Shown one piece after another: positions 47,901 through 58,341 of a stretch of DNA of 64,000 nt. This DNA comes from Ulota crispa (Eukaryota; Streptophyta; Bryopsida; Orthotrichales; Orthotrichaceae): assembly GCA_963920765.1 (NCBI GenBank), contig OY987242.1, forward strand, positions 13,354,002 to 13,418,001. The letters run 5' to 3'. Position numbers and translations under genes: made by a program. Position 1 is the stretch's first letter. Each line of letters opens with the position of its first letter. The notes under the pieces are model-generated. The model was not told where the DNA came from, did not search any database, and was given only the letters and a program-made list of their open reading frames with translations.

Positions 47901-49198
47901 CATGTTTGTACGCTGTGGCCGTTTCCAAGTCTGCCAATGAAAACATACAGACTTGTTTGCCGTTCTGGGCGTGTTGAAGTCTCCCTGGTTATCCTTGTTT
48001 GGCTTATACGGGCGCTGTGTCAAATGTGGAGAAATTTTAGAGCTGGTTTAATGCGATGAATGGGTTTAACTGTCGGTGGATGAATGGAATCATTTCTCTC
48101 TTTGTGGTGGTTGATTTTGGGGGTCGTCTGTTTCTTGAAGGCTCAACAAGAAGAAGATGACAAAATGAGGGCCAAGGCAGCGAATGTGGCTGCAAGAGCT
48201 GCCGTTGGAGCAACGGATATGCTGTCAAAATGGCAAATGATGGCAGCTCAGGGGCTTGCAAAACGGCAGGGTGGAGACTCAGGTAGACCTTTTTTGAGAA
48301 TGAGATTTATTGCCTCAAACAATGGTTAGTGGCAATTTTGCTGTGACTTGGTGCAGGGTGGTGGTTTGCGACGGACAATGTTGTGCAATGGATGCAAGGT
48401 TATCTTGAGCTTGTTTGCACGGCTGATTCATATTTCTCTTGTGAATTTAGCGAGCGACTCTGCAAGGGCAGGCACCGCTGACGAAGCATCAGGCAGCCGA
48501 GAGCAAGACCGGAGACAAGAGAATGGTGAAGCAGGAAAAGCTGTAGGGTCTGGACGAATGGATATAGATGGCGATGGGCCAAATGGATCTGCTGTCGCTG
48601 GCAGACCACCAGGTACATCTGGTTTTCACTCTCTCAGTTGCTTGAACGCCTTTTTTTACTAGGTCAGACAAGTCATATTTGCACTAGGAGTTATGATGAA
48701 TGAATATCCGGTGTACCTTTGACTAGATTCACTTTGCTAATGTCATTCCCAACATCAAGTTCAAACATACCTTCATACATGTTGGTTTAGATCCTTTGGT
48801 CTAAGTGCTTGAATAGGGGTTTGGCCATATTCTTGACTGTCCATTGAGGAATGTATTTCTCAACGAGCTTCATGAAATGCAACTTAGTGGTTGTCATGGC
48901 TGATTTATTCATGCTGATAGTAAAATTATGTCGAGGCTGTTTCTTTGGGCGTTGTTGTCTCTTGTGGAGCTGTACTTTAACGAAGGCCTGGTATAAATTT
49001 GCAGGGCCCGGCCCAGGAACAGGGAGGAGCAGCGGTGTGCGAAGGATAGGAGCAGCACAGGGAGGAAGGCTGCCCAGATCAATAGCAATGAAGGATGTTA
49101 TAGCCTTGCTGGAGAGAGAGCCGCAGATGTCAAAATCATCATTTCTGTACAGGTTATACGAACGGGATCGCAGGGCCGAGAGCTTTCGAAGAATTTAG
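38964..49198 (+). CDS. TAF4: TFIID subunit TAF4 with RST domain
   Basis: TAF4 is a core TFIID subunit that pairs with TAF12 through a histone fold. Eighteen exons fit: 38964-39002, 40483-40684, 40883-41229, 41506-41601, 41932-42210, 42539-42907, 43170-43616, 44310-44561, 44768-44994, 45759-45846, 46314-46449, 46843-46898, 47074-47130, 47386-47529, 47825-47887, 48141-48282, 48451-48612 and 49005-49198. They total 3300 nt, 1099 aa, with all phases agreeing. It begins [13 protein letters not shown], as plant TAF4s do. The RST domain at about 167-228 is [20 protein letters not shown]...[18 protein letters not shown]. Gln-rich tracts precede it and recur in exon 5. The C-terminal TAF4 domain (about 753-915) has [39 protein letters not shown] and DVERCLSM. 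Intron 3 is GC-AG. Intron 7 carries a foldback transposon. Confidence 0.93.
39215..39730 (+). repeat. Diverged tandem duplication in TAF4 intron 1
   Basis: Two units about 345 bp apart share AGCCCTAAAA, GAGGAAGG, TCGTGGAGRTTGWRATTGCA, CTCTACGTC/CTAGGTCTGG, GCTGATTGACGCTT / GCTGGTCGATTGGCGCTT and TCTCGAACC/TCGTTCCGAA, at about 39215-39400 and 39560-39730. They are clearly similar in order but heavily diverged, so the duplication is old. Long GC-moderate first introns often carry expression signals. Confidence 0.65.
43636..44049. mobile_element. Mutator-like foldback element, family H copy 2, in TAF4 intron 7
   Basis: The ends are GGGGATTGATATGTC and, reverse-complemented, GGGGATTGATATGTC. Both arms match family H (TTTGAGAATTTGGAATTC, GATTTAGTCTAGAA, CAATGAAAA). 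GTCTATTA flanks it at 43628-43635 and 44050-44057. With one mismatched base the repeat extends to 9 bp (GTCTATTAA/GTCTATTAG). The element lies wholly inside the 43617-44309 intron, so it does not alter the protein. Confidence 0.92.
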
Positions 49199-50195
49199 AT
49201 TAAACTTGCTTTTGGTTATGTATTGGTCCACTGGTAGAGATTGTTGAGATTATTGTGTTTCTGGCAATCAAATCCATATCACGCATTTAGGGGATGGTTG
49301 CTGTATATTCTTTTCATTCTTTCGTCCTTGTTTGGGCAAGTAGTTTGAACCGGAGACCCTACCTGTGAGAAAACTCTGAACGAATGAAAGTGGAGATTGC
49401 ATTGCGTGGCCTGATTGGTGTGGGCAGCAGATTGCTTGGCTCACCTCAATGTAAGGCATGCGTTTGCCGTCATTTTACAATGCCTCTCTCTCTTGTCTCC
49501 AGAACGACCTCGTTGTTTTGCCTCATCATAAATGATATACAGTACTTGTTCTTCTTTGCTTGCTTGTTGCCGTAGTTATAGCTGAAGTGCATATGCATCA
49601 ACAAGAATTGCAATGCTGGTGCCGCACACGAACAACCAATGTGGCTAATTGTCCTTTGTTATAAGAAATAGCAGCGCCTTCTTCTCTTTGTCCTCAAACA
49701 TCTTTATCCTATACTTTCTTTTTGATTTAAAAATAATATCTCCAACAATGTGGCTTTAACTTTCTTGGTAGTCTTTGGAGTACTCTTCTGAAGCTAGCAC
49801 CCCATTGTACTTAAAAAGAAACCAAAACTTTGCAACACTTGAATTTTAAAATTCTTTTAGTTAAAGTTTGGAAATTTATTCCTATCAACAAAATACTAAT
49901 CACCTCCATTCTCTATAAATGACTCAATTATGACATATAAGTTTTTTAACAACAATCCCATGGTTTAGCCAATGATCCTATAATTAAAAATAACATGAGC
50001 ATTTAATAAAGACCAACTTTTCTCTCCATGTGATTGAAGGATCCCAATTTTCCTTTGTTTTAGCTTGTTGTAGGTTTTTTTTCTTAAATTCTCTTAACAA
50101 TGGTTTGCAAGAGAGAAGGCTTTCCATCAGGAGAAGCTACCTTGGGAAGTTACCCTGAATTTTATGAAAACTTCAAGCTCAAGTTTACCATGTCC

Positions 50196-50450
50196 CAAAG
50201 ATAAAAAAAAGTAGACACAAAAGGAAGAGAAAAAATGGAATAGAAAAAGAAAGTAGAAGAACAGAAGAAAACGAAGAGAGAAGAAAGAGAAGGAAAAGAC
50301 GCAAGACAAGAGAAAGACGAAAGAGAAGTAAATCAAAAAAGAGAAGAAGAGAAGTAAAAGACGAAAGAGACGAAAAAGAAGAAAGACAAAAGGAGAAGAA
50401 AAAGAGATAGAGAGAGAAAGAGAAAAGAGAAAGAAGAGTGAAGCAAAGCG
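50196..50450 (+). repeat. Long purine-rich (GA) tract upstream of CDK8
   Basis: About 250 bases are almost entirely A and G on the plus strand, built of AGAAGAGAAAG-like words with only occasional T or C. It is not a simple tandem repeat. Its minus-strand complement gives a Phe/Leu/Ser-rich frame of 143 codons that is purely compositional. Long polypurine tracts can form triplex DNA or bind GAGA-type factors in plant promoters. Confidence 0.85.
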
Positions 50451-50477
50451 GGTGGGGCAGACAGAACCTGGACAACC

Positions 50478-50666
50478 ATGATGAGTCAAGTCAAGGCCGC
50501 ACTGCACAGCGTCACTATGGATTCTCGGAATCAAATCCGCATCAACATCTGCAGACATTATGGTGCTGGTGCTGGTGCTGGTGCTAGTGCTGGTGCAGCA
50601 AATCGTGCAATTTGCGACACTCCGACAGTGAGCGAGACCATTGTAGTCGAGGAATGCGTGTCGTGA
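50478..50666 (+). CDS. Possible upstream ORF of CDK8
   Basis: A 62-codon ATG frame that begins MMSQVKAALHSVTMD and contains a GAGAGAGASAGAAN stretch made by a GGTGCT repeat. It ends 174 bases before the CDK8 start codon. It resembles no known protein. If the CDK8 transcript starts upstream of 50478, it would be a translated upstream ORF. It could equally be chance in a GC-rich leader. Confidence 0.25.
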   Translation: MMSQVKAALHSVTMDSRNQIRINICRHYGAGAGAGASAGAANRAICDTPTVSETIVVEECVS

Positions 50667-50839
50667 TGATGGGCGCGGCGCACATCATTCACGCACGATT
50701 CGCTTTTCACGACGACCTGTCCGGATACCCGATTACCTTTCTGTGAGGATGGCGGTGGATCATGTTCATGGCGCTGCAGCTTTAGGGTTTGACGATCGAG
50801 CTTGAGTGGCGCGGTTTCGATTGGCAGGAGGTGAGAGCG

Positions 50840-53680
50840 ATGGTGGCAGATGGATCGGGGAAGCAGCGCACGCGGCCAGAGTGGCTGCAGCAGTACGAAT
50901 TGGTGGGCAAGATTGGCGAAGGCACGTATGGATTGGTGTATCTCGCCAAGAGCAAAGAGCCGGCGCACAGGTGAGTGTCTCATCATGGCTGACTGACTAG
51001 TCCGTCCCTCCGCTTCACAAATCCGATTGATGGGATCAGAGCCGTGACCTAGAAATCTCGGAAAGGCGCTAGAATCAAGATTAGGGTTTCGGGTTCTCTG
51101 TGTTAGGCAAATCCGATTGATGAGATCAAAGCGATGACCTAAAATATTTCAGAAGGCGCTAGAATCAAGATTAGGGCTTCGATTTCTCTGTGTCAGGGTT
51201 TTGATTTCTCTGTGTTAGGGTTTCGAGTTCTCTCTGTTTTTTACGAGTGGATCCGGCCAATAGTCGGTTATCTAGCACGAAGATTAGGGCGAATGATCGT
51301 AGAAATCCCGGTTTGATATGGTCGTGTTGTGTCGTGTCGTGGTTGTGTGCTGATTACCAGAGGTATCAAAATTGCGATAAAGAAGTTCAAGCAGTCGAAA
51401 GAGGGCGATGGCGTGTCTCCGACGGCCATTCGGGAGATTATGCTGCTGCGAGAGTGCATCCACGAGAACATAGTCAAGCTTGTGAACGTGCATATCAACC
51501 ATGGCGACATGTCACTGTATCTGGCATTTGACTACGCCGAGCACGATCTGTACGAGATCATCCGACACCATCGGGAGAAGATCAGCTGCAACATCAACGC
51601 GTACACTGTGAAGTCCTTGCTTTGGCAGATTCTCAACGGCTTGAATTACCTTCACAGCAACTGGATTGTTCACCGTGATCTGAAGCCGTCCAACATTCTT
51701 GTCATGGGAGATGGGGAAGAGCAAGGGGTGGTGAAGATCGGTGATTTTGGACTTGCTCGCATTTTTCAAGCGCCATTGAGACCTTTGAGTGAGAATGGAG
51801 TAGTGGTGACCATCTGGTATAGGGCCCCGGAGCTCTTGCTTGGAAGTAAGCACTATACAAGCGCCGTTGATATGTGGGCCGTTGGGTGTATATTTGCGGA
51901 ACTGCTCACTCTTAAGCCCCTCTTTCAGGTATTGCTACTGTCCTTTGTCAGCGAAAGTTTGTGACAGTAATTACTACACCTTTGGGCTAGTTTACACTCT
52001 AGATGACCTTGGTGATGAAAATAGGATTTCTTCCTCCAGGTTCTATGCTTTTGAAGACCATGCAGATGATGATCCGTGATCCTAGCTTCAAGGTCCCATC
52101 TAGCAGAGCAATTAGGGTTTGTGACTAGGCCCGAGTGATAGATAAGGTTTGAATGACCGCAGGCTGTGCAGGGCAGAAGGTATAACAGTTTTTTTTCACA
52201 CAAAAAGGGTTGATTTTATGGACCTTTGGTACTTAGAAATACACTAGTATCCTCTTTACAATGGACAAGACTTCGTCGCCTTTCGTATTCTAAAGAACGC
52301 CGGGTTTGCTCGAACGGTCCTGTATTGATGTAGTTTTGTTGTGTTTGCTTTTTAGGGCATGTCATTAGTTAACGAGCTTGTGTTTTTTTTCTCAGGGAAT
52401 AGAAGATAAAAGCGGCCCTAATCCTTTCCAACTGGACCAGTTGGACAAGATTTTCAAAGTGCTTGGCAATCCTACTGCGGATAAATGGCCGACGCTCACC
52501 ACTTTACCACACTGGAATTCAAACCGTCAACAAATTCAGTCTCGAAAGTTTGACAACCCAGGCCTCTACAGCATTGTACAGTTGCCACCAAAGAGCCCAG
52601 GGTTTGATTTGTTATCGAGGATGCTGGAGTATGATCCTATCAAACGGATTACAGCAGCACAAGCTTTAGACCACGAGTATTTTCGGAATGATCCTATTCC
52701 AGGCCGTAATTCTTTAGTTCCAGTCAACGCTGCGGACAAGGTATTACCAACTCTGACACCAGTTTTCTGTATCTGTATTACGTACACTTACCCTATTGAA
52801 TGCACGTGACGGGTGATTCTGATGTGCTAGTACATTTTTTTCCTTCTGTCTTTTTGACGAATCTGAGTTTATGTTAGCCAGTGTAAATTTGGTAACATTA
52901 GCTCAAATGGCTGGCTCCGCAACTCCCATTTAGAATCGTACTCCTTTGTACTTCCTTGAAAGCATGATGCCTGAAGTTGAGGTTCACTCTCTGTATTTGA
53001 ACTGCTTAACATCCAAACATAAGTTAAACATTTCCCTCTCTGCTCTTATTGTAAAATCAGGTTCCTTTCATATTTCTGGCTTATAGGGTAGCAGGTCAAA
53101 CTGGACTGTTGAAAACCTGGGGTCACAACTTTTAGACTCTTTCTCAATATGTTCTCACTCCCATTGGTTCTCCTTCGTAATAGACTTGCTTCTTATGACA
53201 TTGCTCTTCTGACTGTTGTTCCATGCCGAGTACTGGACATGTAGTAGAAGATTGGGAGATTCTTATGGAAGACATATTTATAGTAGAAACCGGATAAGGA
53301 CGACGTAATTTAATAGAGATATACCTGTTTATTTCTGTATTATATATTTTATCTCCATTGCAGCTCTTTAGTATTACAAATATAGTTGGCTTTGTTGGTT
53401 GCCAGGTGGTTCCTTACCCTCAACGCCCCGTGGACTATTCAACAGACTTCGACGGCACAACAGCCCCACCTCCACAGATGCCGAACTCCAACATGTCAAA
53501 TCAGATGCACCAGTCTATGAGTGTGGGCATGCAACAACAACAACAACAACAACACCGGGTTCAGAACTCAAACAACTTAGGTGTTAATCAATCAGTTGCA
53601 ATGCATGGGATGAACTCTGGCGGGAGTATGTACGTTCAAAGAGGAAACGCAGCTGCGCTTCAGCAGCAACAGCAACTACA

Positions 53681-53711
<31 letters not shown>

Positions 53712-53795
53712 CAGCAAGGTTTGCGAAGAAAAGACCAGACAAACGTAGGGTACCCTGGTCATTACCAGCCTCCAAATAAATCCAGGCGAATGTAG
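50840..53795 (+). CDS. CDK8: Cyclin-dependent kinase 8 (CDKE), Mediator kinase
   Basis: CDK8 with cyclin C forms the detachable Mediator kinase module that regulates Pol II. Exons 50840-50970, 51361-51928, 52396-52740 and 53406-53795 give 477 aa in one frame. The kinase domain starts after [20 protein letters not shown] (glycine loop 26-31), with catalytic K51 in IAIKK, the plant CDKE cyclin-binding helix SPTAIRE (63-69), HRDLKPSN (148-155, D150), DFGLAR (172-177) and [13 protein letters not shown]. The residue normally phosphorylated in the T-loop is absent, as in other CDK8s. The C-terminus (from 349) has [15 protein letters not shown], two polyglutamine runs and [15 protein letters not shown]...NKSRRM, the family ending. 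The in-frame TTG at 50789 is not needed; the ATG at 50840 gives the family length. It lies 1.6 kb downstream of TAF4, same strand. Confidence 0.97.
51018..51197 (+). repeat. 90-bp tandem duplication in CDK8 intron 1
   Basis: Units 51018-51107 and 51108-51197 share CAAATCCGATTGATG, GGCGCTAGAATCAAGATTAG and TTCTCTGTGT. A third partial unit of TTCTCTGTGTTAGGGTTT type follows to about 51236. The copies contain TTAGGGTTTCG words similar to the telo-box. Confidence 0.85.
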
Positions 53796-54827
53796 AGCAG
53801 GAGGAACTCAAAATTGTGTTGCCTCCGTTTGAGTCACGAGTTAACAGTGATTTTATTTCTCTTTGGATTGTTGCTGGTGTTAATCCACCGAGGCTAGATG
53901 TATATATATTCCATGTACAAGAGATGCCAAGAGTTATGCGTAGTTGCCACCGTGGCAAATGTATATTTATTTTGCTCACCTCCTTTCCGTGTATCTGCAG
54001 AGAAGACGCTATTGGTAGATATTTTCATGATTATTACGGCCGTGGTGAGTAGAGAGAGAGAGAGCAGGTATGCAGAAATGAATAGCTTGTTACTGGTGTC
54101 CCGCCATTCTGTTTTAGTGCAACATGTGTTGAAAGCACATTTGTTGAACTCTGAATAACGAGGTGTTTCGTAACTCTTGAGGTTTTCTTTTTGTATTATA
54201 TGATATTTTGACATTAGGATGTCACAGAAAAATGTAAAAAACACCGTGGAGATGGAACTGCGGCATGTCGGTGATATAAAGAGCAGTATGAAAATGAATA
54301 AAAACTTGCAAACTCTGTAGTGAAATGATATTGAAAACCTAAGGATGAAATCTCAAATTTGTGGCCCAATTTTATTAAGAACATGTTCAAAGCATGTTAT
54401 AATTTTCCAGAAAACTGTACTATGTAATTAAAGTAACTTATTCTTAGAATCCAAATATATTGTCGTTTGCTATGTAAATTATTTTACCAATAACTTCAGA
54501 ACCAAATATCAAAACTTGTACTATATGGGCTTGAGTAGTAAAAATGAAGGGAATTGAAGAGAACTAAAGAGAAGATATCTACATGCAACTTGTTGGAGAA
54601 GACTTTTGGATCAAGTAATGAATTTTAGTAAAGTAATGGACATATAATGTGTTTTGAAAACACTAGATAGTCTATTTTTTAGGATATTAAGCATTTGCTT
54701 GTTGAGAAGTTTGAAAATTTTAAAATACACTTTGGCTTTTTGTTGCTTCATACTTATAATCAAGTACAGAGGTGCTTGGATGAGGTCAATGCCTTGGGTA
54801 TTGACTTTAAAGAAACACTCCATTCAA

Positions 54828-55175
54828 TTAACCCTTAAACAATCATAGGGCATAGTATTATACACTGACATATAATTATCATTTGCTACCAATAAATTTT
54901 TTTAATTTGGGATCTCAAGTAGCTCACTAGAACTGCATTGATCTATTCTCCAACTTCTTTGTTCACTACAGAGAAACCATGGTCAAATCTACAAAAGTTG
55001 ACAAAAAAATGTGACCTAATCTACAATTTTTTTGTCAATTTTTTGTGGATTCAACCATGGTTTCCTTGTAGTGGTCGGTTTCAAACGTAATAGAGATGTG
55101 GATCTATTTTAAATACAAAAAAAATACCCCGTATTGTACTGGTCGCAAAGGGCCTTTGGTCGTTTTAAGGGTTAA
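54828..55175. mobile_element. TTAA-flanked element, family T2 copy 2
   Basis: The left end is TTAACCCTTAAACAATCA. The right end, reverse-complemented, is TTAACCCTTAAAACGACC. The interior aligns with 19148-19382 (GGGCATAGTA, CATTTGCTACCAA, TTGGGATCTCAAGTAGCTCA, AGAACTG, CCAACTTCTTTG). It is about 113 bp longer because of a palindromic insertion at 54964-55074. Confidence 0.82.
54964..55074. mobile_element. Small palindromic insertion nested in the T2 element
   Basis: CACTACAGAGAAACCATGGT at the left pairs with ACCATGGTTTCCTTGTAGTG at the right, and the middle (AAGTTGACAAAAAAATG / AATTTTTTTGTCAATTTTT) also pairs. The copy at 19148-19382 lacks this block, so it is a third layer of insertion. 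Confidence 0.72.
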
Positions 55176-55737
55176 CTTAGAACAAAAAAATGTGGGGATC
55201 TTTACAACTGATCCAAATGTTTCTCTAACAAAGGTTGACCATATCTAAGCATCACAATACTATCACCGTTGAAACTAACTACAGTATATCATTTTATGGA
55301 GTATGCATGAAATGAAATAACCTTAGGTATGTCAATAGATGCTTCTGTTCATGTGGTTTACATTGTTTGTGTTTTCTTTTGTCTTTTGCAACTTAAATTC
55401 ATTATAAATATGATCCTTCTATTTATTATGAAAATGGAGCTTTAGGCGCTATTTTTTCAACAAGTTTTGGTAATGCACCCTGACAAATTTCAATTTCAGC
55501 TGCTTGCTGACACCTGAAACAAAGAAAACTTCACCATCACTTGTTCTTTAGTAAATACTTTAGAGACTCCAAAAATTATTGTAAGTCATCCAAACGTAAA
55601 TCAAAGCATTTTTGTGTTTTGTGTTTCCTTTTATTTCCTGCTTTTTCACTCTAGGTTTACTTTTGCCCATTTTAGAGGCTGAAATCTTTTGTCGTCCACT
55701 CCTTCCTCTGCAATCTAAAATCAAAAGAATAAATAAA

Positions 55738-56117
55738 GGGAACTGATATGTGCACACTGGGTTTGATATATGCACACCAGGATAGGGATAAATTAACAAG
55801 TTGGATTTGGAAAGTTTCAATTCAAATTTGGATTCAGAGACCTTGATTTAGTCTGGAACCACAAAGAAGCTTACAGCTGGACAATATCCAATGGAAAAGT
55901 TTAACTTTATTTACAAACATGGATAAAAGTAATAATTTGCTCCTTCGTTAAGCTTTTTCACAAGGTGTTGTTCAATTGTAGCCACTTTGTGGTTCTAGAC
56001 TAAATCAAGGTCTCTATATCCAAACTTGAACTCAAACTTTCCAAATTCAACTTGTTGAAATTTACCCCCACCCCCGTGTGCATATATCAAACCCCGGGTG
56101 TGCACATATCAATTCCC
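55738..56117. mobile_element. Mutator-like foldback element, family H copy 3
   Basis: The left end is GGGAACTGATATGTGCACAC. The right end, reverse-complemented, is GGGAATTGATATGTGCACAC. The interior follows family H (GGATTCAGAGACCTTGATTT, AGTCTGGAACCACAAAG, ACAATATCCAATGGAAAAG). The flanks are (AATA)-rich, so a target duplication cannot be told from the simple repeat. Confidence 0.88.
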
Positions 56118-56140
56118 AAAATAAATAAATAAATAAATAA

Positions 56141-56552
56141 GGGAATGACTATAGAGATACCCTCCTATTGTTAAGGAGACACCCCTATAGCCCAACCTTT
56201 TAAATTTGAGATTATTATTACATTGAAATATGAAATAAAGTCAAAATGATATTTTAGTGCTCATCTACATCTGCAAAGCGTTGCAAACATATAACAAACA
56301 TGTTTCATTTGTGACATGGTCAAGAGTTAAAACTAGTCATTCCTTTCATCTGTAAGTTTAACTCTTAACCATGTCACTAATGAGACATGTTTGTTGTATG
56401 TTTGCAACGCTTGCAAATGCAAATGTGTGCTAAAATATTGTAAGTTTTGATTTTTATTTCATATTTCAATGTAATAATAATCTCAAATTTAATAGGTTGG
56501 GTTATAGGGGGTGTCTCCTTAGCAATTGGGGAGTGTCTCCCTAGTTGTTCCC
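56141..56552. mobile_element. Foldback element, GGGAAYRACTA ends
   Basis: The ends are GGGAATGACTATAGAG and, reverse-complemented, GGGAACAACTAGGGAG. The arms pair through GGAGACACCCCTATA, CAACCTTTTAAATTTGAGAT, TATTATTACATTGAAATATG and ACATGTTTCATTTGTGACAT. It is the same size class (412 bp) and GGGAA start as families H and the 6722 element. The flanks are AAATAAATA-like and give no clear duplication. Confidence 0.85.
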
Positions 56553-57018
56553 AGAAATAAATGTCCAAAAGTGGTGCTATTTGTCAAGATTTAATCTTGC
56601 CCAAGTACCCTGTGCCTGAAGCAGCATTTAATTTGTTGGCAAATTTTTGCCTAAATCTTGTTTTGAAAAAGAGTTGGTTGCAGTTACATTAAAAAATCTT
56701 GATGAAAATTTGGATGAAAACACCAGATCTTTCTTAAGCAAAATTTCAAATCGCTAAATTTTAGATGAAAGTAGCTTATACTAGAATTTTTTTGAATGAA
56801 TATCTATATATCTATATATCATTCATTTGATCCACTTTTAGCTAAATTTTCCTTACCTCCCTGCATTCTGGGGTGCGGGTCGCTCTACCTTGACAAAAAC
56901 AAAAATTAAACCCTGCCCCGAAGACACTTCACTCCAGGAGACAGTGGGAACGCGCTCCCGAACAATAACCAGACAGGGCATCAGCCAGGGTATCAACTGG
57001 TGGCGAGAGCAGGGAAAC

Positions 57019-57027
57019 AAACCCTAA
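57019..57027 (+). promoter_or_regulatory. Telo-box in the RPS16 promoter/leader
   Basis: AAACCCTAA lies 140 bases before the RPS16 start codon. Telo-boxes are a well-known feature of plant ribosomal protein gene promoters. Confidence 0.7.
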
Positions 57028-57166
57028 TAGGGCGAGCGGCGACGAAGGAGCTCTCTTTGGCTTTCAAGGCTCTCGCGTCCAGCGTTGCGAGGCCTCTTTT
57101 TCAATTCTCGCCACAGCTCCATCGCAGGCGCGCGCACAAGCGTAGTAGAAGAGTTGTATCACCACC

Positions 57167-57601
57167 ATGGCTACTGCAACGGAGTCCGTGCAGTGCTTCG
57201 GTCGCAAGAAGACGGCCGTGGCCGTGACCTACTGCAAGAAGGGCCGCGGTCTGATTAAAATCAATGGCTGCCCCATCGAGCTCGTGGAGCCCGAGATTCT
57301 GCGATACAAGGCCTTCGAACCCGTCCTCCTTCTGGGCAAGCAGAGGTTCGCCGGCGTCGACATGCGCATCCGCGTGAAGGGAGGAGGCCACACGTCGCAG
57401 ATTTACGCCATCCGTCAGAGCATTGCCAAAGCGCTGGTGGCCTATTTCCAGAAGTACGTCGACGAGCAGTCCAAGAAGGAGATCAAGGACGTGCTCTTGA
57501 GGTACGACAGGACGTTGCTGGTTGCCGACCCTCGCCGCTGCGAGCCGAAGAAGTTCGGAGGACGTGGTGCCCGCTCTCGTTTCCAGAAGTCGTACCGTTA
57601 A
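57167..57601 (+). CDS. RPS16: 40S ribosomal protein S16 (uS9)
   Basis: uS9 is a small-subunit head protein whose C-terminal tail reaches the P-site tRNA. This intronless frame gives 144 aa, the usual eukaryotic length. Signature stretches are [60 protein letters not shown] and [20 protein letters not shown], and it ends [10 protein letters not shown], the conserved C-terminal tRNA-contacting motif. The start codon sits in ACCACCATGGCT, a good plant initiation context. Codon use is strongly biased to G/C in third positions, as expected of a highly expressed gene, and stands out from the AT-rich flanks. Nothing suggests a retrocopy: no downstream poly-A tract is obvious. The missing introns are nevertheless unusual next to split neighbours. 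Confidence 0.98.
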   Translation: MATATESVQCFGRKKTAVAVTYCKKGRGLIKINGCPIELVEPEILRYKAFEPVLLLGKQRFAGVDMRIRVKGGGHTSQIYAIRQSIAKALVAYFQKYVDEQSKKEIKDVLLRYDRTLLVADPRRCEPKKFGGRGARSRFQKSYR

Positions 57602-58028
57602 GCAACGGCGAGATGATTGGCGTTTTGGTTGTGGAGGTGATGGTTGTGCTCGTCGAGCAGCAGGGGAGGTACTTGATGTCTTAGGTTTCTTTGACCTAAA
57701 TTCTAGGTCTGAAATTTTCAGGTTTTCTAAGTTACTCCAGCTGCGGACTTACTTAGATATGTTTTTAACCTATGACAGAAAATCGAAAATTTTCCTCGAT
57801 TTTTGGCATTCAATGCATGTTCAGTTACATGTTTGGTTGTTGTCTCTTTTCCGTGCACACAGGTGATGTTCTTTGTGTGGATTTTAGCAGTTGCATTCTG
57901 TAATAGGCCATCAGGTTTTCCGCGACGATAAACTCTATTGTGTTCATTTTAACTAGGGTTTGAGTCCTTACATCTTCATATGACGGGCTTTGAGGGTGTA
58001 TGGAGACGGTTGCGGTGTAATTAAATAA

Positions 58029-58341
58029 GGGAAAATTTCATGGATACCCCTGAAGTTTGCAATGTTTTCATAGATACTCCTGCTTTTTCAGAAATTTCTC
58101 AAATACCCTTGGACCAAAAAATTTAGGCGTTTGTTTTGTTGTGCATGCCACTTTCCTTCTTCCTTTGTGTGCACACATACCGAGAAAGAAGTAGTGTGTG
58201 CACAAAGGGAGAAGGGAAGTGGCATGCACAACAAAACAAATGCCTAAATTTTTTGGTCCAAGGGTATTTGTGAAATTTCTGAAAAAGCAGGGGTATCTAT
58301 GAAAATATTGCAAACTTCAGGGGTATCCATGAAATTTTCCC
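58029..58341. mobile_element. Near-perfect palindromic element, family P (best copy)
   Basis: The ends are GGGAAAATTTCATGGATACC and its exact reverse complement. The arms stay almost perfectly complementary for about 150 bases (CCTGAAGTTTGCAAT, CAGAAATTTC, TTGGACCAAAAAATTTAGGC, TTTGTTTTGTTGTGCATGCC), leaving a short loop near CACATACCGAG. This would form a very stable hairpin RNA if transcribed. The flanks ATTAAATAA and ATTACTATA do not form a clear 9-bp duplication. It sits 430 bp after RPS16. Confidence 0.92.

Larger units (their letters stand above)
49199..50839. other. Intergenic between TAF4 and CDK8, including the CDK8 promoter
   Basis: TAF4 3' flank to about 49600, then AT-rich sequence, then a 250-base purine-rich tract (50196-50450), then GC-rich sequence into CDK8. 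TTTAGGGTTT (telo-box) lies at 50781-50790, 50 bases before the CDK8 start. A 62-codon frame at 50478-50666 may be an upstream ORF. Confidence 0.6.
54771..55253. mobile_element. Family G inverted-repeat element hosting a nested TTAA element
   Basis: The left end is GGTGCTTGGATGAGGTCAAT. The right end, reverse-complemented, is GATGCTTAGATATGGTCAAC. These match the intact small copy at 62278-62406 (GATGCTTGGATAAGGTCAA). The sequence just inside the right end (GATCC/ACCCAAACG-like then ACAAAGGTTGACC) also matches that copy. The element is interrupted by the T2 element 54828-55175. Confidence 0.75.
53796..57166. other. Intergenic between CDK8 and RPS16
   Basis: CDK8 3' UTR to about 54250, then AT-rich transposon territory: nested elements 54771-55253, family H copy 3 (55738-56117), an (AATA)n run at 56118-56140 and a foldback element at 56141-56552. 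The last 300 bases become GC-rich and form the RPS16 promoter. No other gene is seen. Confidence 0.65.

Noticed and set aside
50127..50558. 143-codon minus-strand frame rich in Phe, Leu and Ser
   Set aside because: It is the complement of the polypurine tract, and the composition alone keeps it open.
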